Origin: Cryobacterium flavum
GTDB lineage: Bacteria; Actinomycetota; Actinomycetes; Actinomycetales; Microbacteriaceae
NCBI RefSeq assembly: GCF_900103805.1
Contig: NZ_FNIB01000005.1
Coordinates: forward strand, 248,001 to 312,000
Length of the DNA: 64,000 nt
Direction of reading: 5' to 3'
Every line of letters starts with the position of its first letter. Position 1 is the first letter of the stretch. The notes beneath the pieces are model-generated. The model was given only the letters and a program-made list of their open reading frames with translations, had not been told where the DNA came from and made no database searches. The translations under genes and the position numbers were made by a program. Shown here one piece after another: positions 37,739 to 45,938 of the stretch.

Positions 37739-38949
37739 GAGTGGCCTCCTTTCAGTGAAACGGATGCGGGAGCGCGGCTCGAAAATCGGTCCGGTCGAAA
37801 GGCCCGCCACCGATCGTCGGCAATTCCCTCGATGAGCTGGAGACAGTGCTCGGCGGCGACCGGGGTGAGCAGTACGCCGTGGCGGAAGAATCCGGTGGCG
37901 ACAATGAGGCCGGAAATGTCACCGTCAGCGCCCCCGACGCGACCGAGGAGCGGCGCGTTGTCGGGGGTTCCGGGCCTGGCGCGGGCGGTCGTTTCGATCA
38001 GTTCGAGTTCACTGACCGCGGGCAGCAGCACCTGGGCGTCTCGCAGCAGCTGATAGACGCCGCCGGCTGACACCACGCCCGAGCCGTCTTCGCGCTGGGT
38101 GGCTCCGATCACGAGCGTTCCGTCGGTGCGCGGAACCAGATACACCGGCACACCGTGCACCAGTCCGCGAACGGTGCAGGTGAGCAGGGGTTGCAGGTGC
38201 TCGGGCACCCGCAGCCGAAGGATGTCCCCGTAGACCGGGCGAAGCGGCAGGTTGAGGTGTTCGGGCAGCCCGCCCAGTGCTGCGGCTCCGAGCCCGTTGG
38301 CCACGACCACCTCAGTGGCTGTGACCGTTGAGCCGTCGAAAAGGGCGACGCCGGTGACGCGGGAGGAGGCATCCGCTGAATTCTCGTGCAGCAACCCGCT
38401 GGCCTGCACGCGTATGACGGCGTCCTGGCCGTGGCGCGCGAGCTCCAACTGGATGCACTCGGTGAGCCGGCGCGGGTCGACCTGATGGTCTTGCTCCACC
38501 ACAAAGGCGCCAGAAATCTGGGGGCTGAGCAACGGTTCGAGCACCCGCGCTGCGCGAACGGTGATGGCCTCGACGCCCAGTCCGTTGACTACCTGCACGC
38601 CGCGCAGGTCGGCGAGCGCCTGCCGGTCGGCCGCGTCTGCGCCCACATTCAGGGTTCTCGTACGCTGGTAACCGGTCAGGTAGCTGTCGGGCGCGAGCGA
38701 GTCGATGAAGCCGGGATACAGGTTCGAGGAGGCAAGCATGAGCTCGAGCAACGCCTCCTCCTGGTAGTGCAGTTCGCTGACCGCGGCGAGCATTCCGGCC
38801 GCAGCAAAAGTGGCACCACCGGCCGGATCCGGGTCAATGACGGCCACCGTGCGGCCGGACTGCGCTACAGCCCAGGCGATGCCGAGCCCGATCACGCCGC
38901 CGCCGATGACGGCTACGTCGACCGTACGCTGTGCGCGCCGCTCACTCAT
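37735..38949 (-). CDS. thiO: Glycine oxidase ThiO
   Basis: A 404-aa FAD enzyme that oxidises glycine to the imine used by ThiG. The dinucleotide-binding motif is [28 protein letters not shown]-type FAD contacts appear as [13 protein letters not shown]. The C-terminal substrate site includes [17 protein letters not shown] and [13 protein letters not shown]. First gene of thiO-thiS-thiG-moeB; starts 43 bp from the divergent thiE. Confidence 0.92.
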
Positions 38950-38979
38950 GGTCTGCACCGAGGCCGGGCTGAAGCCCTT

Positions 38980-38985
38980 TAGGGT
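38980..38985 (+). promoter_or_regulatory. Candidate -10 element, thiE
   Basis: TAGGGT ends 7 nt before the ATG of thiE in the 43-bp thiO-thiE gap. There is no room for a riboswitch or long leader, so thiE is probably transcribed leaderless. Confidence 0.5.
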
Positions 38986-38992
38986 TGGTCGC

Positions 38993-39637
38993 ATGGACCC
39001 GATCACCGCCCGGCTGTATCTCTGCACCGATGCCCGTACGGAGCGCGGCGATTTCGCCGACTTCGTGACGGCCGCGTTCGCCGGCGGGGTCGACATCATC
39101 CAACTGCGGGACAAGACCATCGATGCCGCCGAGGAGCTCGACTATCTCGCGATTCTGCGTTCGGTCGCCGACCGGCACGCCCGGCTCTGGGCGGTCAACG
39201 ACCGCGCGGATATCGCCGTTCTCGCTGGAGCGCCGGTTTTTCATGTCGGCCAGACGGACCTGCCGCTGCCCGCCGCCCGTACGCTGCTCGGCGACGCGGC
39301 CCGCATCGGCTTGTCGACCCATACCACCGGACAAGTGGATGCCGCTCTCGTCGCTGACAGTCTGGATTATTTTTGCGTCGGCCCGGTCTGGGCCACGCCC
39401 ACCAAACCCGGTCGGGCAGCGGTCGGAACCGGTCTGCTGCGCTATGCGGCCGAGCAGAGCGCATCCGCTGGCAGCCTTCGCCCGTGGTTTGCGATCGGCG
39501 GGATCGACCTCGGTACCATCGACCAGGTGGTCGAAGCCGGCGCCACCCGGGTGGTCGTGGTGCGCGCGATCACCGACGCCGATGACCCGACGGATGCCGC
39601 CGAGCGGCTTCTCGCCAGCCTCCCGCCGCTCGGCTAG
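38993..39637 (+). CDS. thiE: Thiamine-phosphate synthase
   Basis: A 214-aa TIM-barrel enzyme that joins HMP pyrophosphate and thiazole phosphate to thiamine phosphate. Signatures are [55 protein letters not shown] and [13 protein letters not shown] at 38993 ([10 protein letters not shown]) is chosen; longer frames would overlap thiO. It is convergent with thiD. Confidence 0.95.
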   Translation: MDPITARLYLCTDARTERGDFADFVTAAFAGGVDIIQLRDKTIDAAEELDYLAILRSVADRHARLWAVNDRADIAVLAGAPVFHVGQTDLPLPAARTLLGDAARIGLSTHTTGQVDAALVADSLDYFCVGPVWATPTKPGRAAVGTGLLRYAAEQSASAGSLRPWFAIGGIDLGTIDQVVEAGATRVVVVRAITDADDPTDAAERLLASLPPLG

Positions 39638-39660
39638 TCGCGCCCACGTCGTCGCCCCGT

Positions 39661-40536
39661 TCATCTCATGCCCGCAATCAGGGCAGAATTCGCACGGTCG
39701 AAAAGTCGATGAAAGTGGTGGATCGGCCCGTTTCCCTGCCCGACCTCGAGCTCGTCGGCGTGGGCCAGGGCGTCGTGGAGCCAGTCTTTCACTTCGGCCA
39801 GGGACTTCGCCCAGTTACCGGTTCTGGCCTGCACCGTGGCCATCGCCGAGGAGAGTGAGCATCCGGTGCCGTGGGTGTTTGTGGTGCGGATGCGCGGCAG
39901 GGCGACCTCGACCACGCACTGGGCAAGCAGCCCGTGGGTGTTGACTAGGGCATCTGGGCAGCTCGTTTCGTTGAGATGGCCGCCCTTGACCAGTACGGTA
40001 GCACCCGTGCTGTCCGACAATCGTTTGCCCTGCGCGAGGGCCTCCGCCCAGTTGGCGGCCGGCGGCTCAGCGAGCAGAACGGCCAGCTCGGGAACGTTGG
40101 GCGTGACCAGGTCAACGTGGCAAATCAGGTCGCGCAGCGCCTGCTCGGCTGCCGGGTCGAGCAGGCGGTCGCCGCTCGTTGCCACCATCACCGGGTCGAG
40201 TACGACCAGCGGCGGACGGCACCGGAAGAGCCAGTCGCGCACCTCGGTGATCACATCGAGCTGCGCAAGCATGCCGATCTTCACGGCGTCGATGGTTACA
40301 TCGTCACTCACGGCGTTCAATTGCTCGCGCAGAAAATCGATCGGCGGGATGTGAACCGAACGCACGCCGCGCGTATTCTGCGCCACCAGCGCACTCACCA
40401 CAGCCATTCCGTAGCCGCCGTTGGCCGCGATGCTCTTGAGGTCGGCCTGGATGCCGGCACCGCCGGTCGGATCGGTACCCGCGATACTGAGGACTCGGGG
40501 AATCTGCCGCAGGGCAAGCCGGGTACGATCGATCAT
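39661..40536 (-). CDS. thiD: Hydroxymethylpyrimidine (phosphate) kinase
   Basis: A 291-aa ribokinase-fold enzyme that phosphorylates HMP and HMP-P. Motifs are VLSIAGTDPTGGAGIQADLK, VDAVKIGMLAQ-type DAVKIGMLAQLD, VLDPVMVATSGDRLL and NTHGTGCSLSSAMA. Two ATGs are possible. 40545 lies directly against the AAGGA of the riboswitch; 40536 stands 9 nt from it and is preferred. The TPP riboswitch just upstream should hide this ribosome-binding site when thiamine pyrophosphate is high. Confidence 0.95.
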   Translation of the reverse strand: MIDRTRLALRQIPRVLSIAGTDPTGGAGIQADLKSIAANGGYGMAVVSALVAQNTRGVRSVHIPPIDFLREQLNAVSDDVTIDAVKIGMLAQLDVITEVRDWLFRCRPPLVVLDPVMVATSGDRLLDPAAEQALRDLICHVDLVTPNVPELAVLLAEPPAANWAEALAQGKRLSDSTGATVLVKGGHLNETSCPDALVNTHGLLAQCVVEVALPRIRTTNTHGTGCSLSSAMATVQARTGNWAKSLAEVKDWLHDALAHADELEVGQGNGPIHHFHRLFDRANSALIAGMR

Positions 40537-40540
40537 CCGT

Positions 40541-40621
40541 GACATTCCTTCGCTAGTACTAACTAGACAGGTTCAACGGGTATTGATCTCAGCACGCACA
40601 GTATGTGCGGCACCCCGTGTC
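40541..40621 (-). promoter_or_regulatory. TPP riboswitch (THI element) controlling thiD
   Basis: On the minus strand the conserved THI-box order is clear: ACACGGGGTGCC, GTGCTGAGATCAATACCCG, TTGAACCTGTCTAG and AGCGAAGGA. Terminal GACA/TGTC pairing closes the element. Its 3' edge contains the thiD Shine-Dalgarno, so control is probably translational. No second copy is seen near thiE or thiO. Confidence 0.93.
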
Positions 40622-40702
40622 AAGACTCCAGCCTATACGCGCGCCGGCCGTCAGCACACAAGGGGGCGGGCGGCCGCAACCGCCTGCCCTGGTGACACGG
40701 AT

Positions 40703-41906
40703 CTAGTGCACCGATTTGCGCTCGTAGAGCGCCCGTGACCAGCCGTAACTGGCGGCCACGATCACGACGCACCACCCGATGGCGAACACGGGGTTCCAGC
40801 CGAGTGGGGTGCCGAGCAGCAGCCCGCGAATTGTCTCGATGAACGGAGTGAAGGGCTGGTACTGCGCGAACCACTGCAGCCACACCGGCATCGAGTCGGT
40901 CGGCACGAAGCCGCTGCCGAAGAGCGGCAGCACGGTGAGAACGAGGGGCATATTGCTCGCCGTCTCGACGCTCTTCGCCTGGATGCCCATGGCCACGCCC
41001 AGCCAGCTGATCGCGTAGGCGACGAGCGCGATCACGCCGGCGACGGCCATCCACTCGAGCGGTGTCGCGGTGGGGCGAAAGCCGATGGCCACGCCGACGA
41101 CCAGAACGAGGGTGCGGCTTGCGGGCGGCGTCGACGAGGTCGAATTGCTCGAGCAGTTCGGCCACTCGGGTCTTCGACTGCTTCGCTCCGAGGTGGCGAA
41201 GGCGCGCCATCAACAAGAGGTTTTCCTCGCCGTTCAGGAGCTTGTCGACCGCCGAAAACTGGCCGGTGCGGCCAATCACGGCGCGCACGCCGTCCTGGTC
41301 GCGCACAACGTCGCATCCGTTCACGAACGCCATGCCACCGTCTGGCCGCAGCAGCGTGCTGAGGATGTGCACGGCCGTCGTCTTGCCGGCGCCGTTCGGG
41401 CCGAGCAGGGCGGTCACGGTGCCCGCGCTCACTGCGAGGTCGACGTCGTCGAGCTCATTGCGCACGTGACCGTCTTTGGACGACAGGTCGAGCCAGGCCG
41501 GCACGCCCGGCTTGACGCCGATGGTGACCTGGCCGAATCCGCTCTCGACCTGCACGGAACCGCGTGAAACCTCGCGGAGCTGGATGCTTCCGTACGCGGT
41601 TTTGGCCGAAACGGATGCCTGCGCTCGCGTGATTTCCAGATCGCCGTAGGACAGTTTCGCGTCGAGGTCACCGCCGACCTCGTCGATCTGCACGCTGCCG
41701 TGGGACGCCTTGAGTACGGCGTGGCCGGAGACCGTTCCGACCCGGATCTGACCGTGGTCGCTCGCGAAGATCTCGATAGCGCCGACGGGCAGGTTGATGG
41801 CCAGGTTGATGGCCAGGTCGATCGGGGTCGGTGTGTCGTAGGTGGGCAGGTTGATGGCCAGGTTGATGGCCAGGTCGATCGGGGTCGGTGTGTCGTAGGT
41901 GGGCAT
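40703..41906 (-). pseudogene. Remnant of a DUF4097 - DrrA ATPase - DrrB permease locus, collapsed by deletions
   Basis: From 41906: a DUF4097 beta-strand protein begins MPTYDTPTPIDLAINL, is internally shortened (FASD joins HGQIRVGT near 41756), and continues to KDGHVRNELD. At about 41447 it fuses in frame to an exporter ATPase (LAVSAGTVTALLGPNGAGKT, Walker A intact) that has lost its start. Near 41123, after EQFDLVDAA, the ATPase stops before its signature and Walker B. DNA then continues, one frame over, as the C-terminal half of a DrrB permease (ASRTLVLVVGVAIGFRP to RALYERKSVH). Three deletions joined three genes. An open frame of 428 codons crosses the region but cannot give a working transporter. 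Confidence 0.8.
41787..41900. repeat. 57-bp perfect tandem duplication at the DUF4097 N-terminus
   Basis: Two identical 57-bp copies (41787-41843 and 41844-41900), each also carrying a 12-bp internal duplication (AGGTTGATGGCC twice). In protein this repeats 19 residues, PTYDTPTPIDLAIN with LAIN doubled. The frame is kept. Confidence 0.95.
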
Positions 41907-41984
41907 GCTGAAGCTGCCTTTCTGGAGGCGTGTCGGTGTGGCCCTGCGGGTTCGCGGGGCCGGCTGTTGCTGCGGGTGGGCGCC

Positions 41985-42473
41985 TTAGCGCGCCCAGCTC
42001 GCGAAATTGTCGCCGGCGCGCAGCGTGCGCTGCGCGGAGCGGCGTTGCCGGGGTTGCACGGCGGCGGCGACCGCACGCACCAGCCAAGTGTTGACCGACA
42101 GTCCGTCGGCGGCGGCCGCGTCGTCCACCCGCGCTTTGAGGGCGTCGGGCAGGCGCAGCGTCGTGCGCGAGGTGCTCGTGTCGTCAAGATCGACGGATGC
42201 CGCGGGTCGCTCGTCGCCGTCTACCTCGATACTCGACTGGGTCACCACGAATTCGATCTCGCGCCCGCGCAGCCGCAGGTCGACCGGTCCGGGGGCGAGG
42301 TCACGGGTGATCTCGGCGGCCGCCGCCGACAGCACGTCGAGCAGCACGAGCCGCGTTGCCGCATCGAGCCCGGCAGCAAGTCGCTCGGTCGCAGCGCGCG
42401 TGTCTGCGCTGCCGTTGTCGGCGGCATCCGCTAGCTGGTGCTGCAGGTCGTTGACGTACTGTCCGAGTTCCAT
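41985..42473 (-). CDS. Ribbon-helix-helix (HicB/Arc-like) protein
   Basis: A 162-aa protein. The C-terminal part (about residues 100-140) has TTLRLPDALKARVDDAAAAD followed by LSVNTWLVRAV, a ribbon-helix-helix pattern of HicB/Arc-type DNA-binding proteins. The N-terminal part is helical and acidic (MELGQYVNDLQHQLADAAD). The arrangement RHH - DUF4097 - DrrA - DrrB suggests it regulated the exporter now in ruins 78 bp downstream. No HicA toxin is adjacent. Confidence 0.65.
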   Translation of the reverse strand: MELGQYVNDLQHQLADAADNGSADTRAATERLAAGLDAATRLVLLDVLSAAAAEITRDLAPGPVDLRLRGREIEFVVTQSSIEVDGDERPAASVDLDDTSTSRTTLRLPDALKARVDDAAAADGLSVNTWLVRAVAAAVQPRQRRSAQRTLRAGDNFASWAR

Positions 42474-42501
42474 ATCACCATGGTGATACCACGGCGGTTA
42501 G

Positions 42502-42828
42502 TCATAATAATGTCATGCTAGTCGGGGCTTCGGCCGACAGCTCGCGGAGCGCCGCCAGATGGCCGTCGATGGCCGCGCTGCCGCGCCGGGTGAGGGCCAC
42601 GCTGGTGGTGCGGCGGGCATCCGCTCGTGCTGGCGAGGCTTGTTTCACGGTCACTACGTAGTCGAGCTCGATCAGGTTGCGGATGGTCTTCGAGAGCGTC
42701 GCCTCGGTCAGTTCCAATGTGGCGGCGATGGTGGTGAATTCCGCGGCGCCGGTCGCCCGAAGAAGCGCGCACAACCGCAGACGGGTTGGCGCGTGGATTG
42801 CGTCGTCGAATCGGGGGTCAGCAGCCAC
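42502..42828 (-). CDS. Small winged-helix transcriptional regulator
   Basis: A 108-aa protein of MarR/ArsR-like fold: HAPTRLRLCALLRATGAAEF, then TLELTEATLSKTIRNLIELDYV as recognition helix and wing, and the basic ARADARRTTSVALTRRG. The GTG giving MAADPRFDD is preferred and overlaps the upstream gene by 11 bp; an ATG 30 bp earlier is possible. Coupled to a membrane protein, which may be its partner. Confidence 0.75.
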   Translation of the reverse strand: MAADPRFDDAIHAPTRLRLCALLRATGAAEFTTIAATLELTEATLSKTIRNLIELDYVVTVKQASPARADARRTTSVALTRRGSAAIDGHLAALRELSAEAPTSMTLL

Positions 42829-43291
42829 GGAGCAGTTCCCGGGCGTTCGCGAGGTCATAGAGTGCTGAGCTGACGAGGGCTACGACGAAGACGACCGCAG
42901 TGGTCAGGACAATCCAGGCGCGCTGGTCAGTGACCTCGAACACGATCGAGAGCACGAACGCTCCGAGCATGACGACGCTCAGCACAATGAGAATCATCAG
43001 GCTCAGTGGGCCGGCCGGGCCGGGATTCTTCACCAGGCGCATCTGCTTACGCACGAGATGATCAATGCCGAAAAGTGTGAGGCAAGCACCGGCCGACACC
43101 ATCATCATTCCGAAGGCGACACCCGCAGCCGGCGACGCGATCAGGGCTGCGATGGCAAGGGCCTGCGCCGGAGCGGTCCACCAGGTCTGCGATTTGAGCC
43201 TTCGTCCGAGCCGCCGCCGGTCCGTCGCGATGCCGGCGAGCGCGGCGCGCGCCGACGCCGCCACCGCCGTGGTTGCACTTTCAGATTCCAT
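42818..43291 (-). CDS. Four-helix membrane protein, unknown function
   Basis: A 157-aa protein with four transmembrane helices in two pairs (about residues 42-62, 64-78, 95-115 and 127-148) and a basic loop with RKQMRLVKNPG. It overlaps the small winged-helix regulator, an arrangement common for such regulator/membrane-protein pairs in Actinobacteria. Confidence 0.7.
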   Translation of the reverse strand: MESESATTAVAASARAALAGIATDRRRLGRRLKSQTWWTAPAQALAIAALIASPAAGVAFGMMMVSAGACLTLFGIDHLVRKQMRLVKNPGPAGPLSLMILIVLSVVMLGAFVLSIVFEVTDQRAWIVLTTAVVFVVALVSSALYDLANARELLRGC

Positions 43292-43366
43292 GTCGGTAAG
43301 TCAATCACTTGCCGTGTCGTTAAGCAAGAATCGGGCTGCGCGCTGTACCGGCCAGGGCTTGAGCGG

Positions 43367-43723
43367 TCAGGTCAAGGGCGGTCGCGCCGCTGGCGTACGC
43401 GCCGCCGCCAGGGTGCGCTCGCGCATCGCGAGGAACAGCGGAAAGGTGAAGGCGAAGGCCGTTAGACCCGAGAGAACGACGTAGAGCCAGCCCCGCTTCA
43501 TGCCGAGGCGTCGCGCCTCAACGATGATCAGGATGCTGCCAGCCACCGCGGCGATGAGCAGGTCGACCGTGAGTGACGACACCGCCGGCCCACTGTTCAC
43601 CCAGTCGCCGACTAAGTCGCGCAGCTGAATTATCGCGATCACGTTGTAGCTCCAGGTTCCGGCGAGCCCGGCGAGGCTCAGCGCCAGGTAGACGAAAGCG
43701 AGCGGGGTCCAGTGTTTGGTCAT
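43367..43723 (-). CDS. DUF2834-like membrane protein
   Basis: A 118-aa protein with three predicted helices: VYLALSLAGLAGTWSYNVIA, VDLLIAAVAGSILIIVEARR and GWLYVVLSGLTAFAFTFPLF. The helix order and the GTWSYN segment resemble DUF2834 proteins, of unknown function. The ATG giving MTKHWTPL is preferred. Confidence 0.65.
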   Translation of the reverse strand: MTKHWTPLAFVYLALSLAGLAGTWSYNVIAIIQLRDLVGDWVNSGPAVSSLTVDLLIAAVAGSILIIVEARRLGMKRGWLYVVLSGLTAFAFTFPLFLAMRERTLAAARTPAARPPLT

Positions 43724-43920
43724 GCCGACATTATGCTCGCCGGTCATCGCATATTGTCTCCGACAGCAGCCAGCAGTGTCGCTCTAGAGACTCGCACGCT
43801 CGTGTCGATGTACGCGTCCATTAACTCCGGGGGCACGAACAATTCCCGAGCCTGGAGCCGGCGAACCGGCGATTTCGCGCCAGGGGCGCCGCAGCGCCGA
43901 GCGCGCGAAGAGTCAGTCCT

Positions 43921-44575
43921 GTGAGCGGCATCGCTCTTGCGTGCGCTGACAATCATTGCCCGATCGACGAACGATTCACTCGCGCAGAATTCGGTCCGCG
44001 AGTTTGTGCAGTCGTCGAACTTCGATCATCACAGGACCAAACGCCCCGGGGTGCGGCCGTCGAGCCGCCCGCGCAGCTTCCCCAGGAGGACGTTTCGGGA
44101 CGCCCTGACCGGCAACTTTGCACCGCTGCGGGCGTTCGCGTTTCTCTTCCTGGTGGACATGATGCTTCGGCTATTCGTCAGCGCACGTTACACACCGAGT
44201 CTGCTCCTGGGCGGGCTGGTGGTGCGCCGACAGCACCCGGAATGGGTCGGTGCCGACCAGAAGAAACTCGCCTGGCAGCTCGGGCTAGGCATGGCCTTCA
44301 CCTCCTGCATGGTGATGGGCTTTTTCGGCGTCAGCGGCACCGTTACGCTCATGCTCTGCGGCATTTGCCTCAGCATCCTATTTCTCGAGACAGCCTTCGG
44401 AATCTGTGTCGGCTGCTCCCTCTACCGAATCTTCGCGACGAAGAAGCCAGAACTCTGCCCGGGAGACACCTGCAACTACGTTCCACCCACGCGGGCGGAC
44501 AAGCTCCGCCAGGCGCTCACCGCCCAACTCAACCTGCCCGACGACTCAACCCCGCCTGCACAGCCCAGTCGATGA
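43921..44575 (+). pseudogene. DUF4395-like membrane protein, apparently frameshifted
   Basis: The C-terminal part (from about 44097) is a clear DUF4395-type protein: ALTGNFAPLRAFAFLFLVDM, RRQHPEWVGADQKKLAW, GICVGCSLYRIF with the CxxC-like pair, and LCPGDTCN. It lacks a good start in its frame. The expected N-terminus (CPIDERFTR, VCAVVEL) lies just upstream in another frame from about 43957, and a third frame gives IITG. One or more indels between them are likely. Sequencing error is possible. The last 47 bp overlap the convergent esterase gene. Confidence 0.5.
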
Positions 44576-45512
44576 TCAGGCGCATACCGTCGCTAAAACT
44601 CAACTCATACGGACGGTTGAGAAACGCGTGAAAGGTGCCGGGCAGCACGTTGTAATCCAGCGCCACCCCGGCCGCTGACAGCTCCTGGGCGAACTGATCA
44701 CCGGAGGAACGCATGGAGTCGCGATCGGCGTCGACCATGAGCGTCGGCGGAAAACCCTGGAGCGGATGGCCGCCGGCAAATGCGTGTGGTTGTGCCAGCG
44801 CGGTTCTCGTGCCGGCGTAGTGGAGATTCATCAGGTTCAGCAGCATCGGCGCGTGCCCGAAGCGACGCCGACCGCGGAGGCGGCCGCGCAATTGGCGGGA
44901 CCGTTTCGGCAGCGCCGCGTGAAAGAAGCCGTACGCGAAGAACGCGCCGACGAGAGCATCAGCACCGCCGTCCGCCAGCCGGAGTACTGCAGCAGCCGAC
45001 AGACAGGCACCGGCGCTGGCACCGCCCAGAATGACTCCGTTGGGTGAATCGCGCTGCACCTCCCGCACCGCGGCCACGACATCGTCGACCGGCACGGGAT
45101 AGTGGAGGCCCGGGGCCCACACAAGCCCGCTCGCAGACCGACGCCACGTCGAGATCCTCGCGAGCCGGTAGGCAACGGTGACGACGGTGAATCCCGCTGC
45201 GGCCAGTGTTCGCGCAACGTCATCCGACTCCGGCTGGTCGAGGCTGCCCTTGAAAAATCCTCCACCGTGAATCCACACGATCGTTGCAGATTCGACTGAT
45301 GCAGTGCCGACGGGCGGCGAGTACCAGCGCACCGGTATCGAGCCGTGGGGGCCCTCGATTATTTTGTCCACAGAATCGACAGCCAGGTCGAGTGACGTCA
45401 CGCTCTCGACGCCCGAACGGATGCCGCACCCAGCGACGACAGACGATTCCCCATTCGTGAACCCTAGCGCGGCCAGCATGCGGCATCCGCTCGAGTGCGT
45501 CGCTGGCGGCAT
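44529..45512 (-). CDS. Alpha/beta-hydrolase, HSL-type esterase
   Basis: A 327-aa esterase/lipase-like protein. The oxyanion-hole motif is IVWIHGGGFFKG (about residues 76-87). The nucleophile is in GGASAGACLSAAA, the acid in LMVDADRDSMRSS, and the His in LPGTFHAFLN. Family length is about 310-330. It starts near an uncertain ATG (45512; 45479 is the alternative). Substrate unknown. Confidence 0.82.
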   Translation of the reverse strand: MPPATHSSGCRMLAALGFTNGESSVVAGCGIRSGVESVTSLDLAVDSVDKIIEGPHGSIPVRWYSPPVGTASVESATIVWIHGGGFFKGSLDQPESDDVARTLAAAGFTVVTVAYRLARISTWRRSASGLVWAPGLHYPVPVDDVVAAVREVQRDSPNGVILGGASAGACLSAAAVLRLADGGADALVGAFFAYGFFHAALPKRSRQLRGRLRGRRRFGHAPMLLNLMNLHYAGTRTALAQPHAFAGGHPLQGFPPTLMVDADRDSMRSSGDQFAQELSAAGVALDYNVLPGTFHAFLNRPYELSFSDGMRLIIDWAVQAGLSRRAG

Positions 45513-45580
45513 CCGCTTGGCCGAATCCAGCGTTCAGGTCATTCCCCCGGGTCGGCGGGGGCAATCGGTGGAAGATAACG

Positions 45581-45620
45581 AAATTCGCCCCGGACTTCCG
45601 CAGAAGTCCGGGGCGAATTT
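45581..45620 (-). terminator. Terminator after tRNA-Met
   Basis: Perfect 18-bp stem (AAATTCGCCCCGGACTTC / GAAGTCCGGGGCGAATTT) with CGCA loop, 13 nt after the tRNA-Met 3' end on the minus strand. Confidence 0.85.
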
Positions 45621-45633
45621 AGTGAATACCGTG

Positions 45634-45707
45634 TAGCGGGAGCGGGAATTGAACCCGCGACACCACGATTATGAGCCGTGTGCTCTAACCAACTGAGCTA
45701 CCCCGCC
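45634..45707 (-). tRNA. tRNA-Met, elongator (anticodon CAT)
   Basis: 74-nt cloverleaf: acceptor GGCGGGG/TCCCGCT with G-U closing pairs, D-arm GCTC-AGTTGGTTA-GAGC, anticodon loop CTCATAA, T-arm GCGGG-TTCAATT-CCCGC. CCA is not encoded. Confidence 0.95.
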
Positions 45708-45738
45708 GCGACTTGTCGGCTGTTCGCTTCCAAGCCTG

Positions 45739-45810
<72 letters not shown>

Positions 45811-45926
45811 AGAGCAACCAAAAGACAGTAGCACTGCCGCGTTTTTGGCAACCTAGAAACTTTATCACCCCGACGGCGAGGTCCAGACCACTTCCACCAC
45901 GCTACAGGCGTCCAGCAGCGATGCCG

Positions 45927-45932
45927 TAGCAT
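45927..45932 (+). promoter_or_regulatory. Candidate -10 element, alpha-glucosidase gene
   Basis: TAGCAT ends 6 nt before the ATG; there is no Shine-Dalgarno. Confidence 0.45.
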
Positions 45933-45938
45933 TTTAGG

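Noticed and set aside
38950-38992. Possible TPP riboswitch between thiO and thiE
   Set aside because: The gap is only 43 bp and lacks the CTGAGA and GAACCTG blocks.
40620-41906. Genuine DUF4097-ABC ATPase fusion gene
   Set aside because: The ATPase part lacks signature, Walker B and switch regions, and permease sequence follows in another frame. This indicates deletion rather than a functional fusion.
41985-42473. HicAB toxin-antitoxin pair
   Set aside because: Only a ribbon-helix-helix protein is present; no small HicA-like RNA-binding toxin gene lies on either side.
43744-43956. 70-codon minus-strand frame upstream of the DUF2834-like gene
   Set aside because: Arg-rich, no domain, no start signals; the stretch from 43724 to 43920 shows no credible gene.
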